From Zelopaecilomyces penicillatus (Eukaryota; Ascomycota; Sordariomycetes; Hypocreales; Pseudodiploosporaceae), in the NCBI GenBank assembly GCA_005765155.1, contig VCCP01000007.1, forward strand, positions 1,133,501 through 1,197,500: a stretch of 64,000 nucleotides of DNA. The letters are read 5' to 3'. A program made the position numbers and the translations under genes. Position 1 is the first letter of the stretch, and the number at the start of each line of letters is the position of its first letter. Under the pieces are notes generated by a model, which did not search any database, was not told the origin of the DNA, and saw nothing but the letters and a program-made list of their open reading frames with translations. This document shows positions 1 to 10,922 of the stretch, one piece after another.

Positions 1-126
1 AATATATGTAACAAAGACAAGCACTCGTTAGTCACTGGTGTGGGGCTTGCTTCATTCTAGAATAGTAGGAATATCTTTGCCAAGGTAAACCATTCGTAGC
101 CAACATAAAAAACCACAGTATTCAGC

Positions 127-564
127 ATGACACCCAGCACAGACAAGCCAGGGGATGTTGAAGCTGGCGATAGGCAAAGACTAGCATCTTCACGCGAAAT
201 CCTCACGTGCACAATAAAGACGCCACCGTTTTCATACGCACATTTGCAACTCGTCACGGATGATGACGCCGATGGAGCTCCGGAACTGGACAACCTCCAG
301 GTCAAATCATATTGTACATCGGCATTGCGTCAATTCCTGGGCATCACCGGCATGGCCATCTCCTTGGACATCCTCAAAGTCGACGGGCCAGACTGCTGGT
401 TAAGATTGTCTCGACAAGACCTCGGCCCCTTTGCGGCATCAATCACCGCTTGGAAAGGCACAAGTGAGGGCGGCGTCCAGCGTCTGCTCCGTATCAAACA
501 ATGTTCTGACTGGCTCGGTACAATGGTGGGAAGTAATGGCCAAGAGCAGCTGTGGAGGCATTGA
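127..564 (+). CDS. RNase P/MRP protein subunit POP8-like
   Basis: A single-exon reading frame of 145 codons starting at an ATG. The protein resembles the fungal POP8 family, small proteins of RNase P and RNase MRP that act in the nucleus and nucleolus on precursor tRNA and pre-rRNA. What I see is a short alpha/beta protein with a central segment containing SYCTSALRQFLGITG followed by a hydrophobic strand and a WLRLSRQDL motif, the pattern I associate with Pop8 and Pop5-like folds. Length fits the family. It is convergent with the PP5 gene, with about 190 bp between the stop codons. The assignment rests on pattern recall, so another small Rpp14/Pop5-like subunit is possible. Confidence 0.72.
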   Translation: MTPSTDKPGDVEAGDRQRLASSREILTCTIKTPPFSYAHLQLVTDDDADGAPELDNLQVKSYCTSALRQFLGITGMAISLDILKVDGPDCWLRLSRQDLGPFAASITAWKGTSEGGVQRLLRIKQCSDWLGTMVGSNGQEQLWRH

Positions 565-752
565 GGCATTGGCAATTAAATAACCTGAACACTCGAACTA
601 CGCGGGTATCTAAGTGCCCATACTCCAGGGCATAACGTTTGCTTTTCAAGTTTTCATTTTGGGGTTCCAGACACCGACATGCTGGGCTTCTGCTGTCTAG
701 CGCTTGCTTCCATGACCCTTCCCTGTTCCACCCACCTTTTGGCACTCTTGCA

Positions 753-2571
753 TTAAAGAGATGACATGAGAGAACTTTGGGCATAAGCCTGTTTGCGAGA
801 AATATTAGCAAATTAAAACTCCGGGTTATCATAGGAAAGCTCGGATTGATCTTACCATGGGTCGGATGTTCGGATGAGGCACTGCATCAAACTGCTCGTA
901 CTGGAGTTTATAGTCAGGTCCGACATTGATGTAGGCACCCCTGTTCTCCGTTGAATCGCAGTATCTAGGAGCGGAGAAAACTGATCAAGTTGGTTAGTTC
1001 TGAAGGGCTGGAGTAGATGATGTGATATCAACTTACCAGTAATACACCTGCCGTCATGCTGAACCTCGTAACCGTCCATGCGAACCTCGTGACTTCGGAT
1101 AACTGCTTCGAGGCCATTGTTCTCGCAAAATCTCTTAGTAACGTCGGGGCCAAATTGCATGCCCACTCCTCTTTTGCTAGGGCCACGGCCTTCCTCCTCC
1201 TGTGGATCGGTCCACAGCATCTCCATCATTAGACCAGATTGTCCTGGCTGTCTCTGCGAATGTCTATTCAGCTTTCGAATGTCGTCCAATGTGACTTTAT
1301 CATCGGAGAAAAGACCGCCATGTAGCACCAAATATTTTCTTCCAATCAAAGTTGCCAATGCCAGCGCTGAAAAGCTCTCAGAAAACAGTTTGAAGACTCT
1401 GTGACATCAGTTAGCACGGTATGTATGATTGTTGACATGTCTTGTTTGATAGCATGCCGCACCTTTCGTTGTATTTTGCTTTGCACTCGCCCTCAAAGCC
1501 ATAGACCCGGTTCATGTCATCTGTCTCGTGATTGCCTCGATTGAGAAAGAAACTATTAGGTCGCAACCATTTATAGGCATAAAGCAGCAAAGCAATCTCA
1601 GTAGACCAAGACCCTCTGTCAACGAAATCCCCATTAAACAGGTACCAGTGCTTCTCACTAGGCGAACCGTTGCGCCTGAACAACTCCATGAGATCAAAGT
1701 ATTGACCTATGAGTGCAAATGTTAGCTACCGACGACGGTGGGCAAAAAGGCGGAGTGGGTGACGAACCGTGGGTATCACCACAAACTGTGAGTTGGACGT
1801 CATCCGGAATCTCCATCTCGACCATGGTTGGCTCATCATAGACGATATTTTTCACCGCCAAGAGAATCTGATAAACATATTTCCGCGCCAACAGCTTGCC
1901 GTTTTTGAACCTGTCCGTCATATCGTCGATAAATTCCTGTGTCATTTCTGTTCCGAGCCGGGCTCCATCATAATCCTCCTCAACAGTCATGGAGTCCAAG
2001 TCGAGCCCCTCTGCCGCAGATGGTTCATCGCCGATTTCGATGGCCGCAAAGAAGGCTAACTGACGAACTATCTTCTTGCATTCTTCCAACTTGAGCCTTG
2101 CATCCTTATTGTTTGGGTCTAGACGCACACATTCCTTGAAATCCTCAATTGCCTCCTTGGGTCGAAGAATCGCGGTTCGGGCAAGGCCACGGCGAAAATG
2201 CGCCTAGAGTTGCGAACAAAAGATATGTCGAAGTCAGCCTAAGCTGCACCAAACGTCTCCGTCGGGGAGCTGCCCACCTTGACCAGCTTCGGGTTGAGCT
2301 CGAGCGCCTTCCCAGTATCGGAAATGGCGTATCCATAAGCCTCAGTTTTGATGTATGCCTAACAAGAAGAACAAGGATCACGGTCAGTTAGCTATGCCGT
2401 TAGGTAGAGAGATTGTAGAAGCTGGCGAACCTGAGCGCGGTTTGTGAAAAAGGTGGGCTCTGTGTCATCTGTGTTGATAGCCTTGCTGTAAAATCCAATG
2501 GCGGCAGGCCAGTCACCGCTGGCGAAGGCCTTGTTCCCCTGGTTTTTGAGCTCGATGGCTTCTTTCGACAT
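753..2571 (-). CDS. Serine/threonine protein phosphatase 5 (PPT1/PP5), TPR-containing
   Basis: Seven exons: 2571-2431, 2358-2278, 2203-1768, 1706-1463, 1398-1037, 980-856 and 788-753, giving 474 aa in phase throughout. The N-terminal part (about residues 1-125) is a TPR region, starting MSKEAIELKNQGNKAF, that in this family binds Hsp90 and represses the enzyme. The C-terminal part is a PPP-family metallophosphatase with metal and catalytic motifs GDTHGQ, GDFVDRG and RGNHE, then SAPRYCD and the family tail KPMAYAQSS-like (here RPMAYAQSSL). Full length for PP5. It dephosphorylates Ser/Thr on Hsp90 and co-chaperone clients in cytosol and nucleus. The gene is divergent from ESS2 across a 1.1 kb spacer. 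The start ATG lies directly before the first TPR helix. Confidence 0.95.
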
Positions 2572-3664
2572 GGCGACGCTTATGGGTGGGTTTTGTAGTA
2601 ATTGGAGATTTGATGGAGTTGCGACAGCGCTTGCGCCAGGCCCTTGCTCGGTTTCCGACCTCTGTTTCACACTACCGACAGTGGAGTAGATATTGGTAAA
2701 GTTGTGTGTCCAAGGCAACAAGACTATGACTTAGGGTTTAGATATACCAGCAATGCCACGAAAAGCCTCCGGTACAGAGTTCAAATCCGCAAAAGTTGCA
2801 AATGACCTCGAGACGTAGTGACGAGGTGGCTGGAGGTAATGGATCAGGAAGGCCTTTGGGCCGAGCACAGAGTCAGAAAGTTGGCGACATGCCCCAAAAC
2901 CCCTCCTTAGGCCCCCTCCGCCCTTCTACAGCCGTAATTGGCACTGCCATGTGCCCTATGACTGCTAATTGAAAGCCCGCCAGCCCTAGAATTTAGCGGG
3001 GCCAGGCGTCTGATATCATGTTGCTTGGGTTCCACAGATGCCTTCCAGGTTCTAGGCTTGTGCAGCTGTGTGCATGGCCGCTTTAGTGGTTGGAGGTGGG
3101 GACAGCTTCAATGTTGATTCGGCAGGCAATGCCTACCTTACCTAAGGAGGTACCTTATGTACCTACAGTGGGTGTACGGAGTACTTCGTATGCTTTCGAA
3201 GGTTGCCAATAATTAAGGTAACTAGGTACTTCACTAGCAGCCTGGCAGTACCTCCTTAGCCAGCCGTCGGCCTACTACCAGGCAGGTATCTGTGCCTAAC
3301 TCAGTGCTAGATACCTGGTAGTCAATAAGATACCTACCTACCTACAGGTACTGCTAAGTGCTTTACTTTGCGTACCTGTAGTAGTACGTAGTACTACTTA
3401 GGTAAGTACCTGCTAGAGGAAGGTACGGATTTATAGTAATAAGGGAGCAATCAGTCATCCTCATGCATCTCATTCATTCACTCATTCATCACCAACCTTG
3501 CAACGGCTCACGCCCAACCAAGTACTCCATCGCCGTTACTTCTAGGAGCGCGCTTTGAAATCCTAGTTTCTAAAGTATAGGAGACTCGTGTTTTCGCGTC
3601 CGAGAACAAGCATCTCCCTGATCTCGAGTCTTTGACTAGACCTCTACGTTCAAACACAAGAGCC
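2572..3664. promoter_or_regulatory. Divergent PP5/ESS2 intergenic region with TACCTA/TAGGTA cluster
   Basis: No gene seen. The half nearest ESS2 (about 3130-3430) is packed with variants of TACCT and AGGTA, including an imperfect inverted repeat at 3275-3321 (arms CTACCAGG..TATCT and AGATACCTGGTAG) and an 8-bp-arm palindrome AGTAGTAC-GTA-GTACTACT at 3380-3398. Must hold both promoters. Confidence 0.5.
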
Positions 3665-5002
3665 ATGGCGTCCACCTTCAACCCAGCCAATGCTCTGGCG
3701 CGAAAAACATCGGACACAGCTTTGATGCCGCCTCCGCCTCCAACAAAAAAAATCAAACGGCCGAAAAAGGTCTTGGATGAGGACTCGTACACTGAAGTAT
3801 TGTCGTACATCATCGCGAGGGACTTCTTTCCTGGTCTTCTAGAAACGCAAATACAGCAAGAGTACTTAGACGCCGTCGAATCCAAAGATGCCGCCTGGAT
3901 ATCCAGTGCCAGCCGGAGGCTACGGCAAGTCATGACTCCTGGTAGAAAATTGAATCAGCCGTCTCTCAGAGCATCAAGTGATGGTGGGCGAACGCCCACA
4001 ACCTTTGTTGGCGATACGCCTGCCTCAGTCGCATCAACTCATGTCGTGGATCAGCCTCGACTCAGTGCCAACATGAGCTTATCACAGTTCCAACAAACAT
4101 ACACAAGCGAAGACAATGAGAGCTTTTACAAGCTAATAGACAAACAAAACCAGAAGAAGGCAGAGAAGTATGCTTGGCTCTGGGGGGGCACCAACAAGCT
4201 CCCTTCCAAGCAGATGATCAAGCAGAAAGAAGTTGTCGAAAAGCTCTCAAAAGAACGGACCCTTGTTGATGATGGATTTAACAAAGTTAGACTGGCCCTG
4301 GAGCCCCTAAATAAGCGCCCGGCAAGACCAGACACCTGGAATGCAGCTCCAAGAAATGGCTTGATGTTTGAGCCAGACGGATTAAAAGATGGTGTTGTGA
4401 CAGTTGCCCAGAGGGCTGAAGATCTATCCCGAATGGCGCCCAGATCCATTGTATATGAAAACACGCGGGCACCGCAGACTCATATCCAACAACGGCCTCC
4501 ATCTCCTACTATGTCCTCAATTCGCGATGCGATAGCAGGAAAGCCACGAACGAGAGACCAAGACTCGAGCGCTGTTGGAGGAGGGGAGACGCCCAAAATA
4601 AACGGCTACGCATTTGTTGATGATGAGGAGGATGAAAAGGAGCAGACTGCGTCATTACTGCCAGTAAATCTAGGCCCGGGTGATGCAACGAATCCCTTTC
4701 GACTACAGGGGCAGCGGAAACGGGAGGTTTTACATGAGCGCATGGTGGAGCGAATCTCAAAAACGAAGAACGAGTCATTAAGAAACGGGTTTACTGGCAG
4801 GATCACGAAGGCAGCGGTTCCAACGTTCCCCAGCAGCCCGCGAGCCTCGGGTAACCTGACGCCAGCGGCCCAGAGGCTATGGAGCAAGATGAAGACCCCC
4901 CTGAGAGGTAAACCTGGCGAATCCTTTGGACAATCCACACCAATGAGGCCGCGAGGCTCTCTTCTGAGGAGTGTCAGTAGATCGAGCTTAAAGCCAAGCT
5001 GA
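3665..5002 (+). CDS. ESS2/DGCR14 nuclear protein (spliceosome-associated Es2)
   Basis: A single exon encoding 445 aa. The start is the ATG at 3665, in a GCCATGG context; the frame is open a little further upstream but without another ATG. The product matches the Es2/DGCR14 family (fission yeast Bis1), nuclear proteins found with late spliceosomes. Visible family segments are the basic KKIKRPKKVLDEDSYTE stretch near residue 30, the SYIIARDFFPGL segment right after it, the SLSQFQQTYTSEDNESF motif around residue 140 and a KYAWLWGG-like segment soon after. The C-terminal third is basic and disordered with a family-typical region around TPAAQRLWSK. Divergent from PP5 and followed in tandem by COQ8. 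Confidence 0.9.
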   Translation: MASTFNPANALARKTSDTALMPPPPPTKKIKRPKKVLDEDSYTEVLSYIIARDFFPGLLETQIQQEYLDAVESKDAAWISSASRRLRQVMTPGRKLNQPSLRASSDGGRTPTTFVGDTPASVASTHVVDQPRLSANMSLSQFQQTYTSEDNESFYKLIDKQNQKKAEKYAWLWGGTNKLPSKQMIKQKEVVEKLSKERTLVDDGFNKVRLALEPLNKRPARPDTWNAAPRNGLMFEPDGLKDGVVTVAQRAEDLSRMAPRSIVYENTRAPQTHIQQRPPSPTMSSIRDAIAGKPRTRDQDSSAVGGGETPKINGYAFVDDEEDEKEQTASLLPVNLGPGDATNPFRLQGQRKREVLHERMVERISKTKNESLRNGFTGRITKAAVPTFPSSPRASGNLTPAAQRLWSKMKTPLRGKPGESFGQSTPMRPRGSLLRSVSRSSLKPS

Positions 5003-5618
5003 GTGCTCGACATCTACGACCCAGTCCTGTTTTCCAAGAATTGCGTGAGTTCCAATTATGATATTGGGCAACATAACACTTCGTTCCTTGCATAAGGTCG
5101 GGTAAAGCGTGAAACATTTTTCTTAAGCATGTTCCAAGTTTGTACATTTTAATACCCAGCGTTTGAATTTGGATTCACGGGGAATTTCTGGATGATGAAG
5201 TACCTACCTAACTTATATAGAAACATGTATATCTTAATGATGTGGTTTGGTTTCTTTGTACAACAGGCCCGAAATGAGGGATCTTGCGCCCCAATATCCG
5301 ATCTTGATGTGTGATGTGTAAGAACTGTGACTAACAGTTCTAGTCTAAAAAAGGTTGCAGTTGCACATCTTTGACCTCCATTTATGCTTCAGTTAACAAG
5401 TTGACTGTTGTTTTAATCGTTGCTCATCCTGATCCACAATCTTATGCCTTGGGCGCCCGCTTAACTGCATATATGACGGAATATGTTTGGCCAGAGGAGT
5501 ATGAGACCTTTGGAATTTCCATTACCGCATTTCACGCCTCCTCAACCACAGCCGTGCGCATTGCGATAACAACCTATCCTTCAATGTGCGCCTGGTAGTC
5601 CGAGGCTGTCCAGTTCTG
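5003..5618. other. Intergenic ESS2-COQ8
   Basis: ESS2 3' end plus COQ8 upstream region. It holds a short open frame (5371-5598) with no recognisable protein features and a small CTACCTACCTAA element near 5201. No RNA gene seen. Confidence 0.4.
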
Positions 5619-7694
5619 ATGAGGTTCGCCGATATCGCCATTGACCTCGCGGCAGTACTCAATGCCTCCCGGTTGGTCGCATCCAAGCACATCGCGCTTC
5701 GTGGTCGACAGCTTGGAATTCACAACAAATCATCGAGCCTCGCGGTTACCTTGAGAGATCACGCCAGTACGGGGAATCTAGCCACAGATCACAAACGCGA
5801 AGCTCACATCGATGCCAACCAGTCTAGCAAAGTAGGCGATGGCAATAACATTACTAACGGTGCCGGCGAGCAGCCTGTAGCATCGTCACATTCAGTGGGG
5901 GCGGTTACGCACAAGTCAACCAAACATACCATCAATCAGTCTGGCGAGTTGGATGTACCAAAAGGGATAGATGTGAACATATTTCACACCAAAAGGGGTT
6001 CCAAGATTTTGGATTCGTTGCGCAAACAGCCTACAACAGAAGACGAAAACGAATTGAGGAAATTTGGCCCAGCTAAGGAACATCCTTTGCGTCACTGGCC
6101 ACCGGCTCAGCCTGTCAGTCTCGATGTTTCGACTTCGTCTGAGACCACATTTCGAGGAGCTTTATCACAAACAAGCCAACCAAGTGCTGCGGAGGCCCCA
6201 ATCTCAGCCTTTTCTAAGCCAACCGAGGCATTTGCTGCGCAGTCACAAGCCACCCTGGAACCTCAACCTGCAACGACGATAACAGATGATGTCGTGAAGA
6301 CAGTTTCCAATGATCTACCCCAAGGCAGACCTCACACTACGAGCACCCCGACATACCAACTTCGAGAATCCAAGGTTCCATCCTCTCGCTTCGGTCGGCT
6401 CTGGAACTATGGCGGTCTGGCTGCTGGGATGCTGGGAGGCGCCATGACGGAAAGTGTGAGTCGGGCATTTGGCGGCGGCGGCCAGGGCTCGGTTTTGTTG
6501 AGTGGACAAAACATGGAAAGGCTGGTCGCTAAACTGTCTCGCATGAGAGGTGCTGCCTTGAAGTTGGGTCAGATGATGAGTTTCCAGGATTCCAAAATGC
6601 TACCTGGGCCGCTTCAGGAAGTGCTACAACGTGTGCAAGATAAAGCCGACTACATGCCTGCATGGCAGCGAGATCGAGTTTTAGTGAGCAATCTTGGGCA
6701 AGATTGGCGGGACCTGTTCAGCGAATTTGAGGAAAAGCCAATTGCGGCAGCGTCCATAGGCCAAGTACACAAGGCTGTTTTGAGGTCAAACGGCAAGCCT
6801 GTAGCTGTAAAGATACAATTCCCTGGCGTGGCAGATTCCATTAATTCAGACCTGGATAATCTTGGCATTCTGTTGACAGCAACGAAGCTTCTGCCGAAGG
6901 GACTTTACTTGAACAAGACAATCGACAATGCCAGGCTGGAGTTGGGCTGGGAGTGTGACTACGAGCGCGAAGCCGAGTGCGCCATCCGTTTCCGGGAGCT
7001 TCTCCACGGTGAGGAGGACGTATTCGCTGCTCCCAAGGTCTATCTGGAGGCATCAGGGAAGCAAGTCTTGACGATGGAGTTTCTGGAGGGCGTTGGGGTG
7101 ACCAGAATCACATCTTTTACCCAAGAGCAGCGCGACTGGATAGGAAGCAATCTCCTCCGTCTCTGCTTTCGGGAGCTCACTGAGTTCAAGTTCATGCAGA
7201 CAGACCCCAACTGGTCTAACTTCCTCTACAATGCCGCAACGAACAGGCTTGAACTTCTCGACTTTGGTGCTTCACGTGAGTACCCCGACGAGTTTCTCTC
7301 CCAATATGTGCAGCTGCTTGAGTGCGCGTCGCGGTCAGATAAGGACGGAGTGAAGAGCTTTTCAGAGGGCTTGGGGTACCTGACTGGCCACGAAAGCAAG
7401 ACAATGGTAGATGCACACGTGCAGTCAGTCATGACTCTGGCTGAACCGTTTCTTACCACCGCGCCGGAAGTCTATGACTTCAAAGGACAGACCATCACTG
7501 AACGTGTCAAAGCGCTCATCCCCGTGATGCTTCACGAGAGACTGGCGCCGCCTCCTGAAGAAACCTATAGTCTGCACCGGAAGCTCAGCGGTGCCTTCTT
7601 GCTCTGTGCAAAACTTGAGAGTAAGGTGAGGTGCCGTGAGATGTTTGCGGCCAGCATGGCCAAGTCGGGCTACATCAAGAGCTCCTCCGCTTGA
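5619..7694 (+). CDS. COQ8: COQ8/ABC1 atypical kinase, mitochondrial coenzyme Q biosynthesis
   Basis: A single exon of 691 aa from the ATG at 5619; the frame opens slightly earlier but only with a GTG. The protein is a UbiB/ADCK-family atypical kinase-ATPase needed for assembly of the coenzyme Q synthesis complex on the matrix side of the mitochondrial inner membrane. The first 290 residues are low-complexity with an N-terminal helix typical of fungal Abc1. The kinase part carries the KxGQ signature in AALKLGQMMSFQD, the Ala-rich loop AAASIGQVH in place of a Gly-rich loop, the VAVKIQFPGV lysine, the catalytic segment QTDPNWSNFLYN and the metal-binding LLDFGASREY. Length and motif order are normal. 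Convergent with RRP36. Confidence 0.95.
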   Translation: MRFADIAIDLAAVLNASRLVASKHIALRGRQLGIHNKSSSLAVTLRDHASTGNLATDHKREAHIDANQSSKVGDGNNITNGAGEQPVASSHSVGAVTHKSTKHTINQSGELDVPKGIDVNIFHTKRGSKILDSLRKQPTTEDENELRKFGPAKEHPLRHWPPAQPVSLDVSTSSETTFRGALSQTSQPSAAEAPISAFSKPTEAFAAQSQATLEPQPATTITDDVVKTVSNDLPQGRPHTTSTPTYQLRESKVPSSRFGRLWNYGGLAAGMLGGAMTESVSRAFGGGGQGSVLLSGQNMERLVAKLSRMRGAALKLGQMMSFQDSKMLPGPLQEVLQRVQDKADYMPAWQRDRVLVSNLGQDWRDLFSEFEEKPIAAASIGQVHKAVLRSNGKPVAVKIQFPGVADSINSDLDNLGILLTATKLLPKGLYLNKTIDNARLELGWECDYEREAECAIRFRELLHGEEDVFAAPKVYLEASGKQVLTMEFLEGVGVTRITSFTQEQRDWIGSNLLRLCFRELTEFKFMQTDPNWSNFLYNAATNRLELLDFGASREYPDEFLSQYVQLLECASRSDKDGVKSFSEGLGYLTGHESKTMVDAHVQSVMTLAEPFLTTAPEVYDFKGQTITERVKALIPVMLHERLAPPPEETYSLHRKLSGAFLLCAKLESKVRCREMFAASMAKSGYIKSSSA

Positions 7695-7940
7695 AATGGC
7701 GATGCAAAGGCTTTGTAGCACATAAATTGTGTGTAAGAGTATGTAAAAGCGTTGAATTTGTAGCATACACCCATCCATACTTAAATCTCAGCCGAGTGTG
7801 GGCATGTACATTATTTACTATAGAACAGCCGAACTAGAGGCTAGGTGTTTAAGGGGCGAGGCGAAGGTTATCTTGGTGTCCAAAAAAAACCCAGCTTTTT
7901 GTCTTGTTATCAAATCTTCCCCTATTCATTAATCCAGATA

Positions 7941-8952
7941 TCACTGGCGTCTTGGGGCCCTCTCCAGAGAAATCAGTTCCTTCTTCTCCTTGGATGAAAC
8001 CTTCTTTCGCTTCCTCTCAATAGCTCTATCCACCTGGCCCTTGCTCATGCCAGCATATCTGTTTGTAAGCAGCTGCTCTTGCTGCTCTCTTTTCTTCAAG
8101 TAGAAGGGAGTCTTGCCCTGGGCCACCAATTCCTTCTCCTTTTTGCGGTGCTCAATGATGAGCTTGTCCCCTTCCTCCTTTCGCTGCCGAGCCCGCTTTC
8201 TAGACTCCATGGACATGAGCTGTCGCTTGAGCTCCTCCTTCCGGAGCGCATTCTTTGTCTTTTTTATCTCCAAGCGGAGGTCTGCCATCTCACTCTCGCG
8301 ATACTCATCCAAGAAAGCGTAGGCTTTGGCGGACTTAGCAGCATCTACAGGGCCCATCAGCGGATCGAATCTCGGGTCGCGATACTGCCGTCGCACATCG
8401 GGTAAGATCTCTCGGCGCCTGGATACGGCGCGTTTCGAGGTCTGCTCCTGCGGTGCGTGCTTGGAGCTGCGCTTGACGGATTGCGGTGGTCTTGAGGACC
8501 GTGGAGGCCGTCGTGTGGGTGTTTCTGTGGGCTTTTCTTCTGCCTCAGCTGTGCTGTCTTCTGTTTTTCTTTTCCTCCTGTCCGAGGGTGGCAGAGATGC
8601 CTGGGCCCGGGCCAGCGCACCAAAGGAGACGGATGTGAAGTCGACTTTAGAATCAGAGACCGTATTGGGTTCTCCAACCTATCAATAGTAAGCATTGCAA
8701 AAATGGCATTAGATTCATACTAGGCGACAATACTTCCGAGTTTGAGCCTGATGCCGAGTCCGAGTCACCAGCCTCGTCGTCACGGCCATGATCGTTACTC
8801 TGCGCATCGGAATCATCATCCTCCCCGGACTCTTCTTCGCCTGCACTTCCGTGCTCTTCGCTCAAATCTGCCTCCGGCTCCCAATTATCTTCTTTTCTTG
8901 GCCGTATCCGCCTCCCGAGGGCGAGCGCCGCGAATTTTCTTTTCGATGACAT
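7941..8952 (-). CDS. RRP36: rRNA biogenesis protein RRP36
   Basis: Two exons, 8952-8734 and 8678-7941, separated by a 55-bp intron; 318 aa. The N-terminal exon is acidic (runs of Glu, Asp and Ser). The second exon begins at the family block DFTSVSFGALARAQ, passes through a basic linker and reaches the C-terminal RRP36 domain, with RRREILPDVRRQYRDPRFDP, a long Lys/Arg/Glu helix and an ending in RYAGMSKGQVDRAIERKRKK. RRP36 acts in early 90S pre-ribosome cleavage steps in the nucleolus. Convergent with COQ8 and divergent from the FCP1-like gene. The start is the first ATG of the acidic exon. Confidence 0.93.
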
Positions 8953-9903
8953 GACGGAAGTACTGCAAGGTTGCTCTTCAAACACAAATGAACGACCTCT
9001 GTGGATGGCATAGCTGGTTAGGCGGTTTTTCTGTTGTACGTACTACGATAAGCTCTTGTTGGTGGGACTTTCTGTCATATCAGCCTATCGATAAGAATCA
9101 CATGCATGGTTAACGACATGGTTTTGAATGCAGGTAAGCAGTTTAGCGGGGCACTGCAAACGGATTTGATCTGAGTCGCAATACCACCAAACTTAAAGTT
9201 ACTTCTCAACTTTTGCATTTGTCTGATACGGTGAAAAGGCAGCAGCATCGCAATTGGGAAATATCACAGTGCTGGTCTTGATGTGGTCGAGAGGAGTGCG
9301 CTTGTTGACTAAAAGCTGTGTATGCATTACGCGTAGGCACCAACACACCAAATCTCAACCAGCCTCACAACTGGTCAAGTCGCCTGTAACAGCAAGCAGC
9401 AGTTCGCTGCAAGCTTTGGAGCAACCGCTCAAATTATACCCAGCTTCAGCGGTAAACCGGTATTACTACCTTGACCCGGAGCCACAGGCAACAGAGAAGA
9501 TCGTGTCTCTCCGTTCAGGGCGCGCAAAGTGTCGAACAATGTCAGGTTTCCAAAATGTTCATATCCCAGGCCTGACTTTGTTAAAACAAGTCACGGTGGC
9601 TTCTCATCCCGCTGCTGCCACTCCCACAAGGGGGGGTCAGAATGTGAGACTCACTGCTGCACCCAAATCGAAACCGAAGAATGGATGCAAGCGCAAGCAA
9701 ATATACCACAAAGATAAGGCAGTCGTTCCTCAGGCAGCGGCGTCGCAATGGGCATATCAGTAAGGAGCTCCTCGCAATTCACCTCCCTTAACGCAAGAAA
9801 CGGCAAACCTGCAATAGGCCTAACCTGCATCGCAGAACCCAAAGTCAAAATCCCGACCTGACAAGCATACAGGAGGCCCGACAGCCGCCCAGCCAAGCAT
9901 CAG
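8953..9903. other. Divergent RRP36/FCP1-like intergenic region, probably with unresolved 5' exons
   Basis: Contains the RRP36 promoter and very likely the 5' part of the FCP1-like gene. A stop-free frame at 9529-9717 includes RPDFVKTSHGG, which resembles what I recall from the N-terminus of fungal FCP1-like proteins. I could not connect it in frame to the main exon with clean splice sites. A longer open frame at 9254-9763 shows no domain. Confidence 0.35.
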
Positions 9904-10571
9904 GGGGTGTCCCTGAACCTTCGCCTCTCTATCTCGCCCAGTCTTTCGCTCCTCCCGTGAGCCTCCCTGAGCCCCGTCGTATCCTCGTCATAATGGATCT
10001 CAATGGCACACTCCTCTATCGGCCTTCAAAGCGCCGCCCCTTTGACTTCGTGGAGCGTCCCTATGCCCGTCGCTTCCTTAGTTACTGCCTTGATACCTTC
10101 TACGTTGCCATATGGTCCTCTGCTCGGCCTGACAACGTTCACAAGATGCTCGACCAGCTTCTCACCCCAGAGCAGCGCTCGAAGTGTGTTGTCACTTGGG
10201 CTCGTGATAAGTTCGACCTATCTCCAGCCGACTATGACTCCCGCATTCAGTGCTACAAGCGGTTAACCAGGCTTTGGGCTGATCCCAATGTCATCATGTC
10301 TCATCCTACCGCTGCCTTTGGCGGTCGATGGGATCAAACTAACACCGTCTTGGTAGATGATTCACTGGAAAAGGGGCGTAGTGAGCCTCACAGCATCCTC
10401 CAAATCCCAGAGTTCTCCGGTTTGCCAAACGAGCCTGCAGATGTGCTACCCCAAGTACACAATTACCTCAACTCCCTCTGCTATCAATTAGATATCAGCA
10501 GATTTATGAGAGAAACTCCTTTTCAGCTCAACGGTCAGTATGGGTTGCCGTCGAAACACAACCGGGCTTAA
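9904..10571 (+). CDS. FCP1/NLI-interacting-factor-like HAD domain protein (5' end unresolved)
   Basis: The frame is open from 9792 to the stop at 10571. The conserved protein starts around GGVPEPSPLYLAQ, so 9904 (just after a CAG) is an approximate start; the first in-frame ATG (9993) lies inside the first beta strand and is too late to be the true start. The domain is an FCP1-homology (NLI-interacting factor) HAD fold: motif I is RRILVIMDLNGTLLYRP, motif II is VAIWSSARPDN, and the C-terminal acidic motif is NTVLVDDSLEK. Motif I reads D-x-N-x-T, so the second acidic residue of the usual DxDxT is Asn. Related proteins dephosphorylate phosphoserine, but activity here is uncertain. Convergent with eEF1B-gamma. 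Confidence 0.75.
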
Positions 10572-10922
10572 TTTTATATGAGTGCGGATGAGCCTATCAA
10601 CACTTCAATATGTATGATAGTGTATGCATGTGCAGGCAAAACTGGGACGAGCTTACAGTACATTAGGGGAGTCGTAAATAGATATAAGGGAACAACGTTC
10701 CGTTGACTTTGTTTTTACTTTCTTTATTTTTTTACTTGTTTCATGTGAAGCGGCCTACGTGGATCGTTTCTCCGTCTGGGAGGCAACATTGAGGCATAGC
10801 AAAGATGAACTGCCAGCCTGAAAGGACGAGAACAGCAGCAATCGTAACTCATTCCATCCATCATTTTAACCATGTTCCATCATCAATTTTCATCACACAG
10901 ACCAGCCTTACCACGAACAAGT
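10572..10922. other. Convergent intergenic spacer
   Basis: 3' ends of the FCP1-like and eEF1B-gamma genes. T-rich stretch near 10705-10740; nothing else seen. Confidence 0.4.

Noticed and set aside
5586..5618. Upstream extension of COQ8
   Set aside because: Begins with GTG and lacks an ATG; the ATG at 5619 starts the family N-terminal helix.
9254..9763. Plus-strand frame between RRP36 and the FCP1-like gene
   Set aside because: No recognisable domain; only a nearby segment in another frame looks related to the downstream gene.
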